Shown here: positions 39,155 through 49,102 of the stretch, piece by piece
How the letters are laid out: every line of letters begins with the position of its first letter
Numbering within the stretch: position 1 is the first letter of the stretch
Source of the DNA: an uncultured Roseicyclus sp.
GTDB taxonomy: Bacteria > Pseudomonadota > Alphaproteobacteria > Rhodobacterales > Rhodobacteraceae
Assembly: GCA_947491935.1 (NCBI GenBank)
Contig: CANLLF010000002.1
Location: 186,001 to 250,000, forward strand
DNA: 64,000 bases
Direction: 5' to 3'
The notes under the pieces: model-generated
The model's input: only the letters and a program-made list of their open reading frames with translations
What the model was told of the DNA's origin: nothing
Databases searched by the model: none
Program-made: the position numbers and the translations under genes

Positions 39155-40309
39155 TCAGTTGGACAAGCTGACCCAGAACTGGCCTTCATGGTCATACGGC
39201 AGGAACCGATCATGAAGGCGGGCCATCGTCTCTTCCGGATCAAGATCCGGGAACTCTTCAGGGTGCAGCCATTGCGCGATCTGCTGAATGGCAACGAAGT
39301 GGAACGGAGAGTTGTAGAACTGGTGGTAGATGGAATGCATCCGGCCTTCCTCTACGGCCCGCAGTGTCTGGAAACCGGGACGCGCGGCCAGGGCCTGCAG
39401 GCGCTCCTGATTGACGGCCTCAGACCCCTCATACCCCAGAAGGGTTGCGGTGACTTCGGGACGCGCCTCCGACCAATTGGCACCGGTGCTCAGCATCACG
39501 TCCGGATCGGCAGCGATGATACCTTCGAGGGTGATCTCCACACTGTAGGCGTTCGCCAAAGTGGAGCCATAGTTCACGCCCCCGGCAAGCTCGATGAACC
39601 GGCCATAATTGTAGCTGCCGAACGTGTTGCAGCAGAAATCCGGGTTCCAACCTGCGGCGTTCTCCATCACGACAAGGGGCCGTTCTTCCGCCGGAATGCC
39701 ATCGATCACGTTGGTCACGCGGCGCATCTCGGAGATGTAGAAGTCGATGAATTCGGCCGCGTTGGCCTCTTCGCCCAACAAACGCCCGAGGATCAGCAGG
39801 GACGGGACGGTGTTCTCGGTCGCGTTTCGGCGAAAGTCGATGAAGACAACGGGCACGCCTGCTTCGTCTAGACGCTCAATAAGGCCGGTTTCCTCGGCGT
39901 TGAACAATCCGCCAAGGTCCAGCAGGACCAAGTCGGCCTCGTTTTGCAACACCGTCTCGATGCTGAAATCCCCGGAATAGGGATTGCCAAAGTTGATCAG
40001 CCGATCCGTGTCCTCGGGAAACGCGGCCTCAAACCGGCGGAAGGCGTCGGGGTCGTAAAGGATAAGGTCGTCCTTCCACCCGATGATGTTGTCGAATGGG
40101 TTGCCGTCCTCGATGGCGGCGATGGAATACATCATCCGACCCTCGCCCAGAACGATGCGGGTGGGATGATCGGGCAACGTCACTTCGCGGCCTGCAATAT
40201 CGGTGAGGGTGAAGGCTTCTGCTTGAGCATCAGGGGCGGACGCGACCACAAGGGTTGCGCTGGCTGCTATAGCACCAAGGAAGCCGCTGAAACGTGTCTG
40301 GAACGACAT
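39155..40309 (-). CDS. ABC transporter substrate-binding protein (iron-type)
   Basis: Signal peptide; FTLTDIAGREVTLPDHPTRIVLGEGRMMYSIAAIEDGNPFDNIIGWKDDL. Confidence 0.92.
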   Translation of the reverse strand: MSFQTRFSGFLGAIAASATLVVASAPDAQAEAFTLTDIAGREVTLPDHPTRIVLGEGRMMYSIAAIEDGNPFDNIIGWKDDLILYDPDAFRRFEAAFPEDTDRLINFGNPYSGDFSIETVLQNEADLVLLDLGGLFNAEETGLIERLDEAGVPVVFIDFRRNATENTVPSLLILGRLLGEEANAAEFIDFYISEMRRVTNVIDGIPAEERPLVVMENAAGWNPDFCCNTFGSYNYGRFIELAGGVNYGSTLANAYSVEITLEGIIAADPDVMLSTGANWSEARPEVTATLLGYEGSEAVNQERLQALAARPGFQTLRAVEEGRMHSIYHQFYNSPFHFVAIQQIAQWLHPEEFPDLDPEETMARLHDRFLPYDHEGQFWVSLSN

Positions 40310-40807
40310 GAGCGGTCTCCGGTTTATGGTGTGCCTGAGTGCTAGTGCTGGTCTCCCCTAATGTCGAGTCTTTTTGTCGGAATAGATGTTCGCATCCGAA
40401 AGGCACCATGGATAGCATGACCGTTTTCGAGGAATAGGATTGAGCGCCAACCAATCAATGCGAGTTGCAAACAGCTCATCTCCAGTCGTGCCCTATCAGA
40501 GAGAGACGTCTCCCGGACCTAGCTGCTCCCCAGAAGTCTGCTCTCGGGCCGGTGACAAGCCTCGGTCATCTTTGTGCGATTTAGCACGACGGTGTCTTCG
40601 CCAATATCGTCCGATAAAAGACGCATCATCTTTCGAGCGCGGTGGGGTTCTTGGCAATGAAGTAGACGACCTATGAATCCGTCATGCCATGTGACGCCTG
40701 TGGTGATCCTTCTCACGTAGGCCGCGTCGACAGTTGGCGGAGAAGCGAATTCAATTCCCGCTCTTTGGCGCGGTATTGGACAACAAAAAGCGCTGGGCAG
40801 CCGGTTG

Positions 40808-41182
40808 TCAGCGATCCGCCTCGCCATCGGGGGGATCATCGTAGATGGACCAGCCGAAGTCGCGATCGCTCGGGGGAAGCTCATCCTGGCGCGTGTTGCG
40901 GGCGAGGTAGGCCTTTGCAATGAAGTTCGCGGTGATCGGCGCCGTGAGGAACAGGAACAGAGAGATCAGGAGTTCGTGCACCGACACGTGCCCGGTATCG
41001 ACGTAGAAAAAGATGATGGAGGCCAGCAGGACGCCACCGACCCCGAGTGTTGTGGCTTTGGTCGGCGCATGCAGGCGCTGGAGCGTGTTTTTCAACTTCA
41101 CAAGCCCGTAGGAGCCGACGAAGCCGAAGATGCCGCTGATAACAAGGAAGACCGAGATGAGCAGTTCAGCCGCGAAGTCCAT
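40808..41182 (-). CDS. mrpG: Mrp/Pha cation:proton antiporter subunit G
   Basis: FGFVGSYGLVKLKNTLQRLHAPTKATTLGVGGVLLAS. Confidence 0.9.
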   Translation of the reverse strand: MDFAAELLISVFLVISGIFGFVGSYGLVKLKNTLQRLHAPTKATTLGVGGVLLASIIFFYVDTGHVSVHELLISLFLFLTAPITANFIAKAYLARNTRQDELPPSDRDFGWSIYDDPPDGEADR

Positions 41183-41191
41183 AGGTCTACC

Positions 41192-41461
41192 TCACTCGAT
41201 GATGTCGCCGCGCAAGAGAAAGCGGCAATAGGCGACGGTGGAGACGAAACCGACCATGGCGACCAGCATGGCCGCCTCGAAATAGATCGCTGTGCCGCGC
41301 CAGACGCCATAGAGCACCAGCAGCGCGATCACGTTGATCACCATCGTATCGAGCGCCAGGATCCGGTCGGCGGCATCGGGGCCCACGGCGATACGCCAGA
41401 GGTCCAGCAGGAGCGCCACGCCGTAGCAGCCAGCGGCGAACATCAGGGCGTATTCGATCAT
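41192..41461 (-). CDS. mrpF: Mrp/Pha antiporter subunit F
   Basis: LDLWRIAVGPDAADRILALDTMVINVIALLVLYG. Confidence 0.92.
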   Translation of the reverse strand: MIEYALMFAAGCYGVALLLDLWRIAVGPDAADRILALDTMVINVIALLVLYGVWRGTAIYFEAAMLVAMVGFVSTVAYCRFLLRGDIIE

Positions 41462-41949
41462 GGAAAGATCTCCTTCAGGCGGCGTTCGTAGCGCGATTTG
41501 ATTTCATCCCGTACGCTATCGGGGTCGTCGGTGTGCAGGCAATGGACAAGGATCGCGCCGCCATCAGCGGCCAGCATGGCCGAGACCGTACCCGGCGTCA
41601 TGGTGATCGTGCCCGCCAAAACCGTGATCGCCTCCGCCGATTTGAGGTCCAGCGGAATCGGGATCCAGTGGGAGCGGATATCGGGCTCGCGACGGAACAG
41701 GATGATCATCGCGACCTGAACGTTCGCGACGATGATGTCCCACAGCACAACCAGGACGTATTCGATGATCTTGAACGGCCGGGCGAGCTTGGGGCGGTTG
41801 GGCCAGTAAGCGGCGGTAACCATCGGGATGATCAGCCCGAACAGCGTTCCAAGGATGAGGTTACCCAAGGTGAACGTGTTCACCAAGCCGAGCCATACCA
41901 GAACGAGGGTCAGGCTGAGGAGGGGGTGGGGCACAAGGCGTGTCAGCAT
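41458..41949 (-). CDS. mrpE: Mrp/Pha antiporter subunit E
   Basis: LVWLGLVNTFTLGNLILGTLFGLIIP ... IPLDLKSAEAITVLAGTITMTPGTVSAML. Confidence 0.92.
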   Translation of the reverse strand: MLTRLVPHPLLSLTLVLVWLGLVNTFTLGNLILGTLFGLIIPMVTAAYWPNRPKLARPFKIIEYVLVVLWDIIVANVQVAMIILFRREPDIRSHWIPIPLDLKSAEAITVLAGTITMTPGTVSAMLAADGGAILVHCLHTDDPDSVRDEIKSRYERRLKEIFP

Positions 41950-41952
41950 GGT

Positions 41953-43509
41953 TCAGCCCTCCTCGCCGGGATCAATGACTGCGGCGACGTACCCATCGCG
42001 ATCGAAAAGCTGCTCGGAAGTGTCTCCCAGATAAGCCGAGACAGGGCCCGCGAAAGCGGCAAGCCCGGCCAGCACGGCCAAGGCCGCCATGGTGGGTGCG
42101 ATCTGCAACGCCGTTGCTTTGGGCTGAGGTGGGGGTGCTGCGTGAACGGTGATCTCGTCGGGGTTCAGAGTCGGTTCGGGCTCGGGCGTCGCGGTGGATT
42201 TCCAGAACAGCGCAGAGCCCGCGCGGGCGAACCCGACGATGGTGAGAAGTGATCCCGCCAGGATAGCGGACCAGGCCCAGGCCATTGAGCCAGGCTCCCG
42301 CAGCGCGTCTAGGACGAGGAGTTTGCCGAGAAACCCGCTGAGTGGTGGCATCCCTGCCATGCCAATAGCGGCGGCGAAAAAGAGTGCGGCGAAAAGGCCG
42401 TTCTGAACGGTCGCGGGGGCTGGCGTTAGCGTGTCTGCAGCGCGTTGTGTGACCACCAGATCGGCGATCAGGAACAGGCAGGCGGCGGCGAAGGTGGAAT
42501 GCACCATGTAGTAGAGCGCGGCGGAGGTTGCGATTGGTGAAAACGCTGCGACGGCCACCAGAAGGGTTCCCATCGAGCCCACAACCGAAAAGGCGATTAG
42601 CGGCATGAGGCGCCGTGCGGCGAGCACGCCGAAGGCGCCGATTGCGATGGTCACGATGGCGGCGGGGAAGAGCCATGTGGCGGCCAGCCCTTCTGTCCCC
42701 GGAATGCCCGGGCCAAAGGCCGTCGTATGGACGCGCAAAATGGCGTAGGCGCCGACTTTCGTCATGATCGCGAAGAGCGCCGCCACGGGCGCGGGCGCGT
42801 TGGCATAGGTGGCGGGCAACCAGAATTGCACCGGGAAGAGGGCCGCCTTCACCGCGAAGACGATCATCAGAAGGATCACAGCGACCCGGACAAGAGCGGC
42901 CTCTTCGGCGGGAATCTCGGCCACGCGCACCGCGAGATCGGCGATGTTCAGGGTGCCGGTCGAGGCATAGAGCGTGCCGAGCGCGAACAGGAACAGGGTG
43001 GAGCCAGCAAGGTTCATGACCACGTATTGCAGACCCGCGCGCATGCGTTCGCGCCCGCCGGAATGGATCATCAGACCGTAGGATGCGATCAGCAGCACCT
43101 CGAAAAACACGAACAGGTTGAAGACGTCACCGGTCAGGAACGCGCCGCAGATCCCCATCAGTTGAAACTGGAACAGCGCATGGAAATGCCGCCCGCGGGC
43201 GTCCCAGCCGGTTGCGATGGCGTGGATCAGAACAATCAGCGCAAGCGTGGCCGTCAGCAGCACCATGAGCGCCGACAGGCGGTCGAGCACCAGGACAATC
43301 CCGAAGGGGGCGGGCCAATCGCCGAGGCGATAGACGTGGGTGGTGCCATCCGCGGCAAGGGTGGTCAGCCCGATGGCAATGGCAAAAAGCGCCAGCGTGC
43401 CCGCCAGTGATGCGGTCCGCGCCAGCGGCATGTCGTAGCGCATGACAAAACCGATCAGCGGCGCAAGGATGGCCGGGAGGAAGACCGGCAGAATGATCCA
43501 ATGCATCAT
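41953..43509 (-). CDS. mrpD: Mrp/Pha antiporter subunit D
   Basis: Proton_antipo_M-type protein, 518 aa; AALFPVQFWLPATYANAPAPVAALFAIMTKVGAYAILR. Confidence 0.94.
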   Translation of the reverse strand: MMHWIILPVFLPAILAPLIGFVMRYDMPLARTASLAGTLALFAIAIGLTTLAADGTTHVYRLGDWPAPFGIVLVLDRLSALMVLLTATLALIVLIHAIATGWDARGRHFHALFQFQLMGICGAFLTGDVFNLFVFFEVLLIASYGLMIHSGGRERMRAGLQYVVMNLAGSTLFLFALGTLYASTGTLNIADLAVRVAEIPAEEAALVRVAVILLMIVFAVKAALFPVQFWLPATYANAPAPVAALFAIMTKVGAYAILRVHTTAFGPGIPGTEGLAATWLFPAAIVTIAIGAFGVLAARRLMPLIAFSVVGSMGTLLVAVAAFSPIATSAALYYMVHSTFAAACLFLIADLVVTQRAADTLTPAPATVQNGLFAALFFAAAIGMAGMPPLSGFLGKLLVLDALREPGSMAWAWSAILAGSLLTIVGFARAGSALFWKSTATPEPEPTLNPDEITVHAAPPPQPKATALQIAPTMAALAVLAGLAAFAGPVSAYLGDTSEQLFDRDGYVAAVIDPGEEG

Positions 43510-43859
43510 GCCTGCGGACCCTTCTCGTCATCTTGCTGCTCGATATCGATCTGGTCGGTCTCGGCTTCAAGAAACGCGCCAAGCCCGATCATCACCAGAA
43601 CCGCCGTCATCCCGAAGGAGATCACGATCGCCGTCAGGACAAGGGCCTGGGGCAGGGGGTCGGTGTAGGTTGCCTCGCCATAGCGCGACAGGATCGGCGA
43701 TTGGTCGATGGCCAGGCGCCCGCTCGCGAACAGAAACACGTTCACGGCGTAGGACAGGAGCGCGAGGCCGAGGATCACTGGAAACGTCCTCAGCCGCAGC
43801 AGGAGGTAGACCCCTCCGGCCGTGAGGACGGCAATCGTGCTGGCGACGATCATTTCCAT
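43506..43859 (-). CDS. mrpC: Mrp/Pha antiporter subunit C
   Basis: NuoK-like; AVNVFLFASGRLAIDQSPILSRYGEATYTDPLPQALVLTAIVISFGMTA. Confidence 0.92.
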   Translation of the reverse strand: MEMIVASTIAVLTAGGVYLLLRLRTFPVILGLALLSYAVNVFLFASGRLAIDQSPILSRYGEATYTDPLPQALVLTAIVISFGMTAVLVMIGLGAFLEAETDQIDIEQQDDEKGPQA

Positions 43860-43860
43860 C

Positions 43861-46722
43861 TCAGGTCTCCGTCTTGGCGTCAGTGACCTGTTCGCCGGGG
43901 TCGTAATCCATGGGCTCGACATTCACTGTCGCCCCCGCAAAGCGCGCGATCCGCGACAGGCTGTAAAGCATCAGCATGACCGCCCCGAGGACCGTCAGGA
44001 ACACGCCGAGATCGAAGAGCATGGCCGTGGCAAGCTCGAATTCCTCGATAGGGGGCAGGTGCACATAGGTGTAGGCGCTGGTCAGGAACGGTTGGCCCGC
44101 AAGCCATGCACCGGCCCCCGTCAGCCCCGCGATGACGACGCCGAGGCCGATCATCGTGTGGTATTCGATCTTCTTGCGTTCCTGTGTCCAGGCAAAGCCG
44201 GACGCCATGTATTGCATCAGAAGCGCGATGGCGATCACTAGGCCCGCAACGAAGCCGCCCCCGGGCTCGTTATGGCCGCGCAGGAAGATGTAGATGCCCA
44301 CGACAACGACGATCGGCATCAGCACGCGGGTCACGACGACCATCATCAGCGGGTGCCTGTCACGCGACCGGTCCTGCGAATAGTCCATGTTCCGCAGCCG
44401 CCGTGCCGCCGGTCCATCCAGAAGGGCGTGCATCAGCGCGTAGATCACGAGGCCCGCGATCCCAAGGACGATGATCTCGCCATAGGTGTCATAGCCCCGG
44501 AAATCGACGAGGATCACGTTGACCACATTGGTGCCGCCGCCACCCTCATAGCTGTTTTCGATGTGGTAATCCGAGATCGTCTCGATGTCCCGCATCAGGA
44601 AGGCATAGGCCAGCGCACCCACACCGCTGCCCGCCGTCAGCGCGATAAACCCGTCACGTAGTTTGAGGCCGATCGGGCTTTCCCTGGGCGTGATCTTCGG
44701 CATGAAATGCAGCGCCAGAAGGAGCAGCATGATCGTGACCGTCTCAACGGAGATCTGCGTCAGCGCCAGATCAGGGGCGGAGAGGTAGGCAAAGCCCGCC
44801 GAGATGGACAGGCCGATGATCCCGATCAGAACCAGCGCCCGGAACCGATGATGATGCATGATCACGACCGAAGCGGTTGCCACGATCAGCATCACCCAGA
44901 CCACGGCGATGACCGGCGGCACGGGAAGGAGCCCTCGGGTGGGGGCCGATAGCCCGCTGCCGGAATAGGCGATCCATCCCAGCACGACGGACGTTACGGT
45001 GAGAATCGCGAGGTAGCGGCTTATCGCGCCGTTATGGCTGGTCTCGGTGATCCCGCGCGCCAAGGAGGCAAGAGCCGCTACCAACCGGTCAAAGATCGCC
45101 TTCGCCTCCGGGCGCGGAGCCACGTTCCAGACACGCGCGAGCGGGCCGTGCAGCGACAACAGGACAGCGCCGCCAACCACCGCGATGATGGACATCCAGA
45201 GCGCGGGGGTAACACCGTGCCAGAGCTTCAGATGCGGGTGCAGGTCCGCCCCGGTCACAGCATTCGCGGCGGCAGTCACAAGACCCTCCGCCAGGAACGG
45301 CGCGACGCCAATCACCACGACGAGCACGACCAGAAGCGCAGGTGCGGCCCACATGCCGAACGGCGGGTCATGGGGGGCAGCGGGGTAATCGTCACGCTTG
45401 GGGCCAAAGAAGACATGAACCACGAAGCGGAAGGAATAGGCCACCGACAGGAGCGCGCCGATTGTAGCGGCAACGGGGACGGCGTAGTGGCTCCCGAGCC
45501 AGTCGGTATGGGAGGCCTCCTCCAGCATCATTTCCTTGGACAGGAACCCGTTGAGTAACGGGATGCCCGCCATCGACAAGGCCGCCAGCGTTCCGATCGC
45601 GAAGGTGATCGGCATCAGGTGCCGGAGCCCGCCGAGCCGTTTGATGTCCCTCGTGTGGGTCTCGTGATCCACGATGCCTGCAGTCATGAAGAGCGCGGCT
45701 TTGAACGTCAGGTGGTTGATGATGTGGAAAATGGCCGCCACCGCGGCGGCCGTGGTGCCAAAGCCCAGAAGCATTGTCAGAAGGCCCAGATGGCTGACCG
45801 TTGAAAAGGCCAGAAGCGCCTTCAGGTCATCCTTGAAAAGCGCGATCAGCGCACCGAGCACCATGGTTACGAGGCCGGTTGTGGTCACGATGTAGAACCA
45901 CGCATCCGTACCTGCCAGAACCGGCCACATCCGCGCCATCAGGAACACGCCCGCTTTCACCATCGTGGCCGAATGCAGATAGGCGCTGACCGGCGTCGGC
46001 GCGGCCATGGCGTGGGGCAGCCAGAAGTGAAACGGGAACTGCGCCGATTTCGTGAACGCGCCCAGAAGGATCAGGATCAGCGCGGGCAGATACCATTCGG
46101 ACGCCCGGATCGCGTCGCCCGCTTGCAAGATATCGGTCAGGTTATAGCTGCCCACGATGTTGCCGAGGATCAGCATGCCGCCGATCATCGCCAGCCCGCC
46201 GGAGCCTGTCACCGCAAGCGCCATGCGCGCGCCCTGGCGGCCCTCCGGCAAGTGCTTCCAATAGCCGATCAGCAGGAAGGAGGACAGCGACGTCAGCTCC
46301 CAGAACACCAGCAAAAGCAAGATGTTGTCGGAGATGACAATCCCAAGCATCGCACCCTGGAACATCAACAGATAGGTATAGAACTGCCCCATCGGATCCT
46401 CGCCCGAGAGGTAGAACCGGGCGTAGAGCGTGATCAGGAGGCCGACGCCGAGGATCATACCCGCGAACAAAAACCCCAGCCCGTCGAGGAAGAAAGACGC
46501 CGACAGGCCCAGTTGCGGCAGCCAGTCAACCTCTGCCTGGATCACCTCGCCGCGCAGGACTGCGGGTGCGAGTGTCATTAACAGGATAAGGGCCAGAATG
46601 GTCGGAACGGCGGTGAAGATCGCGCAGGCATTCCGCCCGGCCCGGATCATCAGCCCGGGCAAGAGCGCGCCCACAAACGGAAGCAGCGCAATATAGAAAA
46701 GCAGGTGGCCCCCGTCGGTCAT
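43861..46722 (-). CDS. mrpA: Mrp/Pha antiporter subunit A fused to subunit B
   Basis: 953 aa from MTDGGHLLFYIALLPFVGALLPGL; MrpA NuoL-like region, then C-terminal MnhB domain TRVLMPIVVVVGIYIFLRGHNEPGGGFVAGLVIAIALLMQYMASG. Confidence 0.93.
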   Translation of the reverse strand: MTDGGHLLFYIALLPFVGALLPGLMIRAGRNACAIFTAVPTILALILLMTLAPAVLRGEVIQAEVDWLPQLGLSASFFLDGLGFLFAGMILGVGLLITLYARFYLSGEDPMGQFYTYLLMFQGAMLGIVISDNILLLLVFWELTSLSSFLLIGYWKHLPEGRQGARMALAVTGSGGLAMIGGMLILGNIVGSYNLTDILQAGDAIRASEWYLPALILILLGAFTKSAQFPFHFWLPHAMAAPTPVSAYLHSATMVKAGVFLMARMWPVLAGTDAWFYIVTTTGLVTMVLGALIALFKDDLKALLAFSTVSHLGLLTMLLGFGTTAAAVAAIFHIINHLTFKAALFMTAGIVDHETHTRDIKRLGGLRHLMPITFAIGTLAALSMAGIPLLNGFLSKEMMLEEASHTDWLGSHYAVPVAATIGALLSVAYSFRFVVHVFFGPKRDDYPAAPHDPPFGMWAAPALLVVLVVVIGVAPFLAEGLVTAAANAVTGADLHPHLKLWHGVTPALWMSIIAVVGGAVLLSLHGPLARVWNVAPRPEAKAIFDRLVAALASLARGITETSHNGAISRYLAILTVTSVVLGWIAYSGSGLSAPTRGLLPVPPVIAVVWVMLIVATASVVIMHHHRFRALVLIGIIGLSISAGFAYLSAPDLALTQISVETVTIMLLLLALHFMPKITPRESPIGLKLRDGFIALTAGSGVGALAYAFLMRDIETISDYHIENSYEGGGGTNVVNVILVDFRGYDTYGEIIVLGIAGLVIYALMHALLDGPAARRLRNMDYSQDRSRDRHPLMMVVVTRVLMPIVVVVGIYIFLRGHNEPGGGFVAGLVIAIALLMQYMASGFAWTQERKKIEYHTMIGLGVVIAGLTGAGAWLAGQPFLTSAYTYVHLPPIEEFELATAMLFDLGVFLTVLGAVMLMLYSLSRIARFAGATVNVEPMDYDPGEQVTDAKTET

Positions 46723-46999
46723 TGTCCGTCCCTGTGACACGTTTGTTGCACATGGATAACGACAGGGGCGCAAGCTGTAAAACACAGCCTTGTCCGTCAT
46801 GTAGGACCGTTTGACGCGCAATGCCCCCGAATGGACGTTTCCCAGGGTGATTGCGGAGCATCGGCAGGGCTGGCGGGTGGGATCGCGCACCCGGGATACG
46901 TCGGCAAGAATTCAACAAACTCCGTGCAAAACGAAATCGACGCTTTGGCTGTTACACAACGGTGCTAGGCTCATTCGAGTCACCAGGGGAGTTCACACC

Positions 47000-48964
47000 A
47001 TGCCAATCCTTCTTGATCGCCGCGGCTTTCTTGCCGCTTCTGCGGGCGCGAGCCTGATCGCGCTGCACCCGTTCTCCGCCCGCGCGCAGGCCGGGCAGGC
47101 CCACCTGCGCATCATGGAAACGACGGATGTGCATGTGCATGTCTTCCCCTACGATTATTACGGGGATCGGCCCGTCGATACCGTGGGCCTCGCGCGGACA
47201 GCCAGCCTGATTCAGGGCGTGCGGGATGAGGCGACAAATTCGCTGCTGCTCGACAACGGCGATTTCCTACAGGGCAATCCGATGGGCGACTACATGGCCT
47301 ATGAGCGCGGTATGTCCGAGGGTGACAGCCACCCGATCATCGCCGCGATGAATACCCTGGGGTTCGATGCCTCGACCGTTGGCAATCATGAATTCAACTA
47401 CGGCCTCGATTTCCTGATGAACTCGCTCGCCGGGTCCGGGTTTCCGGTGGTCTGCGCAAACGTGGCGCGTGAGATGGGCGCGTCTCCGACCGAAGATACG
47501 ACGCTGCTGCCGCCCTACGTGATCCTCGAACGGGAGATCACCGATGGCGCGGGCGACACGCATCCGATCCGTATCGGCATCATCGGCTTTGTGCCGCCCC
47601 AGATCATGACATGGGATCGCCGCCACCTTGAGGGCAACGTGATGGCCCGCGATATCGTGGAGACGGCGCGGGCCTATGTTCCGCAGATGCGGGAGGAGGG
47701 CGCGGAGTTGATCATCGCGCTTTCGCATTCCGGCATCGGGGCCGCCGATCATGTTGACGGTATGGAAAACGCCTCCGTTCCGCTGGCGGCCCTGGACGGG
47801 ATCGATGCCATCCTGACGGGCCACCATCACCTCGTTTTCCCGGGGCCGGATTACGCCGGGACGCCCGGCGTGGATGTGGAGGCCGGGACGATCATGGGCA
47901 CGCCCGCCGTCATGGCCGGGTTCTGGGGCAGCCATATGGGCCTCGTCGACCTGATGCTGGAGCGCGACGGCAACAGTTGGCGCATCGCCAGCCATATGTC
48001 CGAGGCGCGGCCGATTGCCCGCCGCGAGGAAGATCGCTCCGTCACAGCGCTGGTCGAGAGCGCGCCGGACGTGCTGGCCTCGGTTCAGGAGGAGCACGAC
48101 GCGACGCTGGATTACGTGCGCCGCGCGGTGGGGGAGACAGATGCGCCACTCCATAGCTACTTCGCTCTGGTGGCCGATGACCCGTCGGTCCAGATCGTCT
48201 CGAACGCGCAGACTTGGTATATCGAGCAGATGATGGCCGGCACCGCGAACGAGGGCTTGCCGATCCTGTCGGCGGCGGCACCGTTCAAGGCAGGCGGCCG
48301 CGGTGGCCCGGAATACTTCACCGATGTTCCCGCGGGCGATGTGGCGATCCGCAACGTAGCCGACCTCTACCTCTATCCCAACACCGTAAGGGCCGTGCGG
48401 ATCACCGGCGCGGATGTGCGCGAATGGCTGGAGCGCAGCGCAGGCATGTTCAACCAGATCACGCCCGGTGAGGCCGATCAGGTGCTCTTGAACCCCGATT
48501 TCCCGTCTTACAATTTCGACGTGATCGACGGCGTCAGCTACCAGATCGATCTGAGTCAGCCGTCGCGTTACAACAACGATGGCGAGGTGGTGAACGCGGA
48601 CGCCCACCGGATCGTCAATCTGACTTATGGTGGCGCACCGATTGATCCGGATCAGGAATTCATCGTGGCCACCAACAATTACCGCGCAGGCGGCGGGGGC
48701 AATTTCCCCGGCGCATCCCCGGATACCGTGATTTTCGAGGGGCCCGATACCAACCGCGACGTCATCGTGCGCTACATCGTCGATCGGGGCACGATCAGTC
48801 CCTCGGCCGATGCCAACTGGACCTTCGCACCGATGGCCGACACTACCGTCCTTTTCGATACCGGACCGGCGGCCGAGGCGTTTATCGATTCCGTTGAAGG
48901 CGTCAGCATCGAGCCCGCCGGCGATGGCCCAGACGGTTTCGCCCGCTATCGCATCACGCTGTAA
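47000..48964 (+). CDS. cpdB: 2',3'-cyclic-nucleotide 2'-phosphodiesterase / 3'-nucleotidase
   Basis: Leader [73 protein letters not shown]. Confidence 0.92.
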   Translation: MPILLDRRGFLAASAGASLIALHPFSARAQAGQAHLRIMETTDVHVHVFPYDYYGDRPVDTVGLARTASLIQGVRDEATNSLLLDNGDFLQGNPMGDYMAYERGMSEGDSHPIIAAMNTLGFDASTVGNHEFNYGLDFLMNSLAGSGFPVVCANVAREMGASPTEDTTLLPPYVILEREITDGAGDTHPIRIGIIGFVPPQIMTWDRRHLEGNVMARDIVETARAYVPQMREEGAELIIALSHSGIGAADHVDGMENASVPLAALDGIDAILTGHHHLVFPGPDYAGTPGVDVEAGTIMGTPAVMAGFWGSHMGLVDLMLERDGNSWRIASHMSEARPIARREEDRSVTALVESAPDVLASVQEEHDATLDYVRRAVGETDAPLHSYFALVADDPSVQIVSNAQTWYIEQMMAGTANEGLPILSAAAPFKAGGRGGPEYFTDVPAGDVAIRNVADLYLYPNTVRAVRITGADVREWLERSAGMFNQITPGEADQVLLNPDFPSYNFDVIDGVSYQIDLSQPSRYNNDGEVVNADAHRIVNLTYGGAPIDPDQEFIVATNNYRAGGGGNFPGASPDTVIFEGPDTNRDVIVRYIVDRGTISPSADANWTFAPMADTTVLFDTGPAAEAFIDSVEGVSIEPAGDGPDGFARYRITL

Positions 48965-48990
48965 GCAGGCGCGCCAATCGGAAACCATCA

Positions 48991-49017
48991 AGGGAAAGCC
49001 GGAGAACGGCTTTCCCT
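48991..49017. other. Hairpin between convergent genes (candidate terminator, no clear U tract)
   Basis: agggaaagcc-ggagaac-ggctttccct, perfect 10-bp stem. Confidence 0.55.
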
Positions 49018-49102
49018 AAAAACGGTTCGGGTGTGGATCAGATCAGGATTGCGCGGGGCCGAGGGGGCGAGCCGTCAGGACGCTCGACTACATCTCCGAC
49101 GC

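Noticed and set aside
40310-40460. Possible cobalamin or other riboswitch upstream of the iron ABC operon
   Set aside because: No recognisable B12-box or other riboswitch core was found on the minus strand.
47267-48991. 574-aa minus-strand ORF
   Set aside because: Antisense to cpdB, which has clear metallophosphoesterase motifs.
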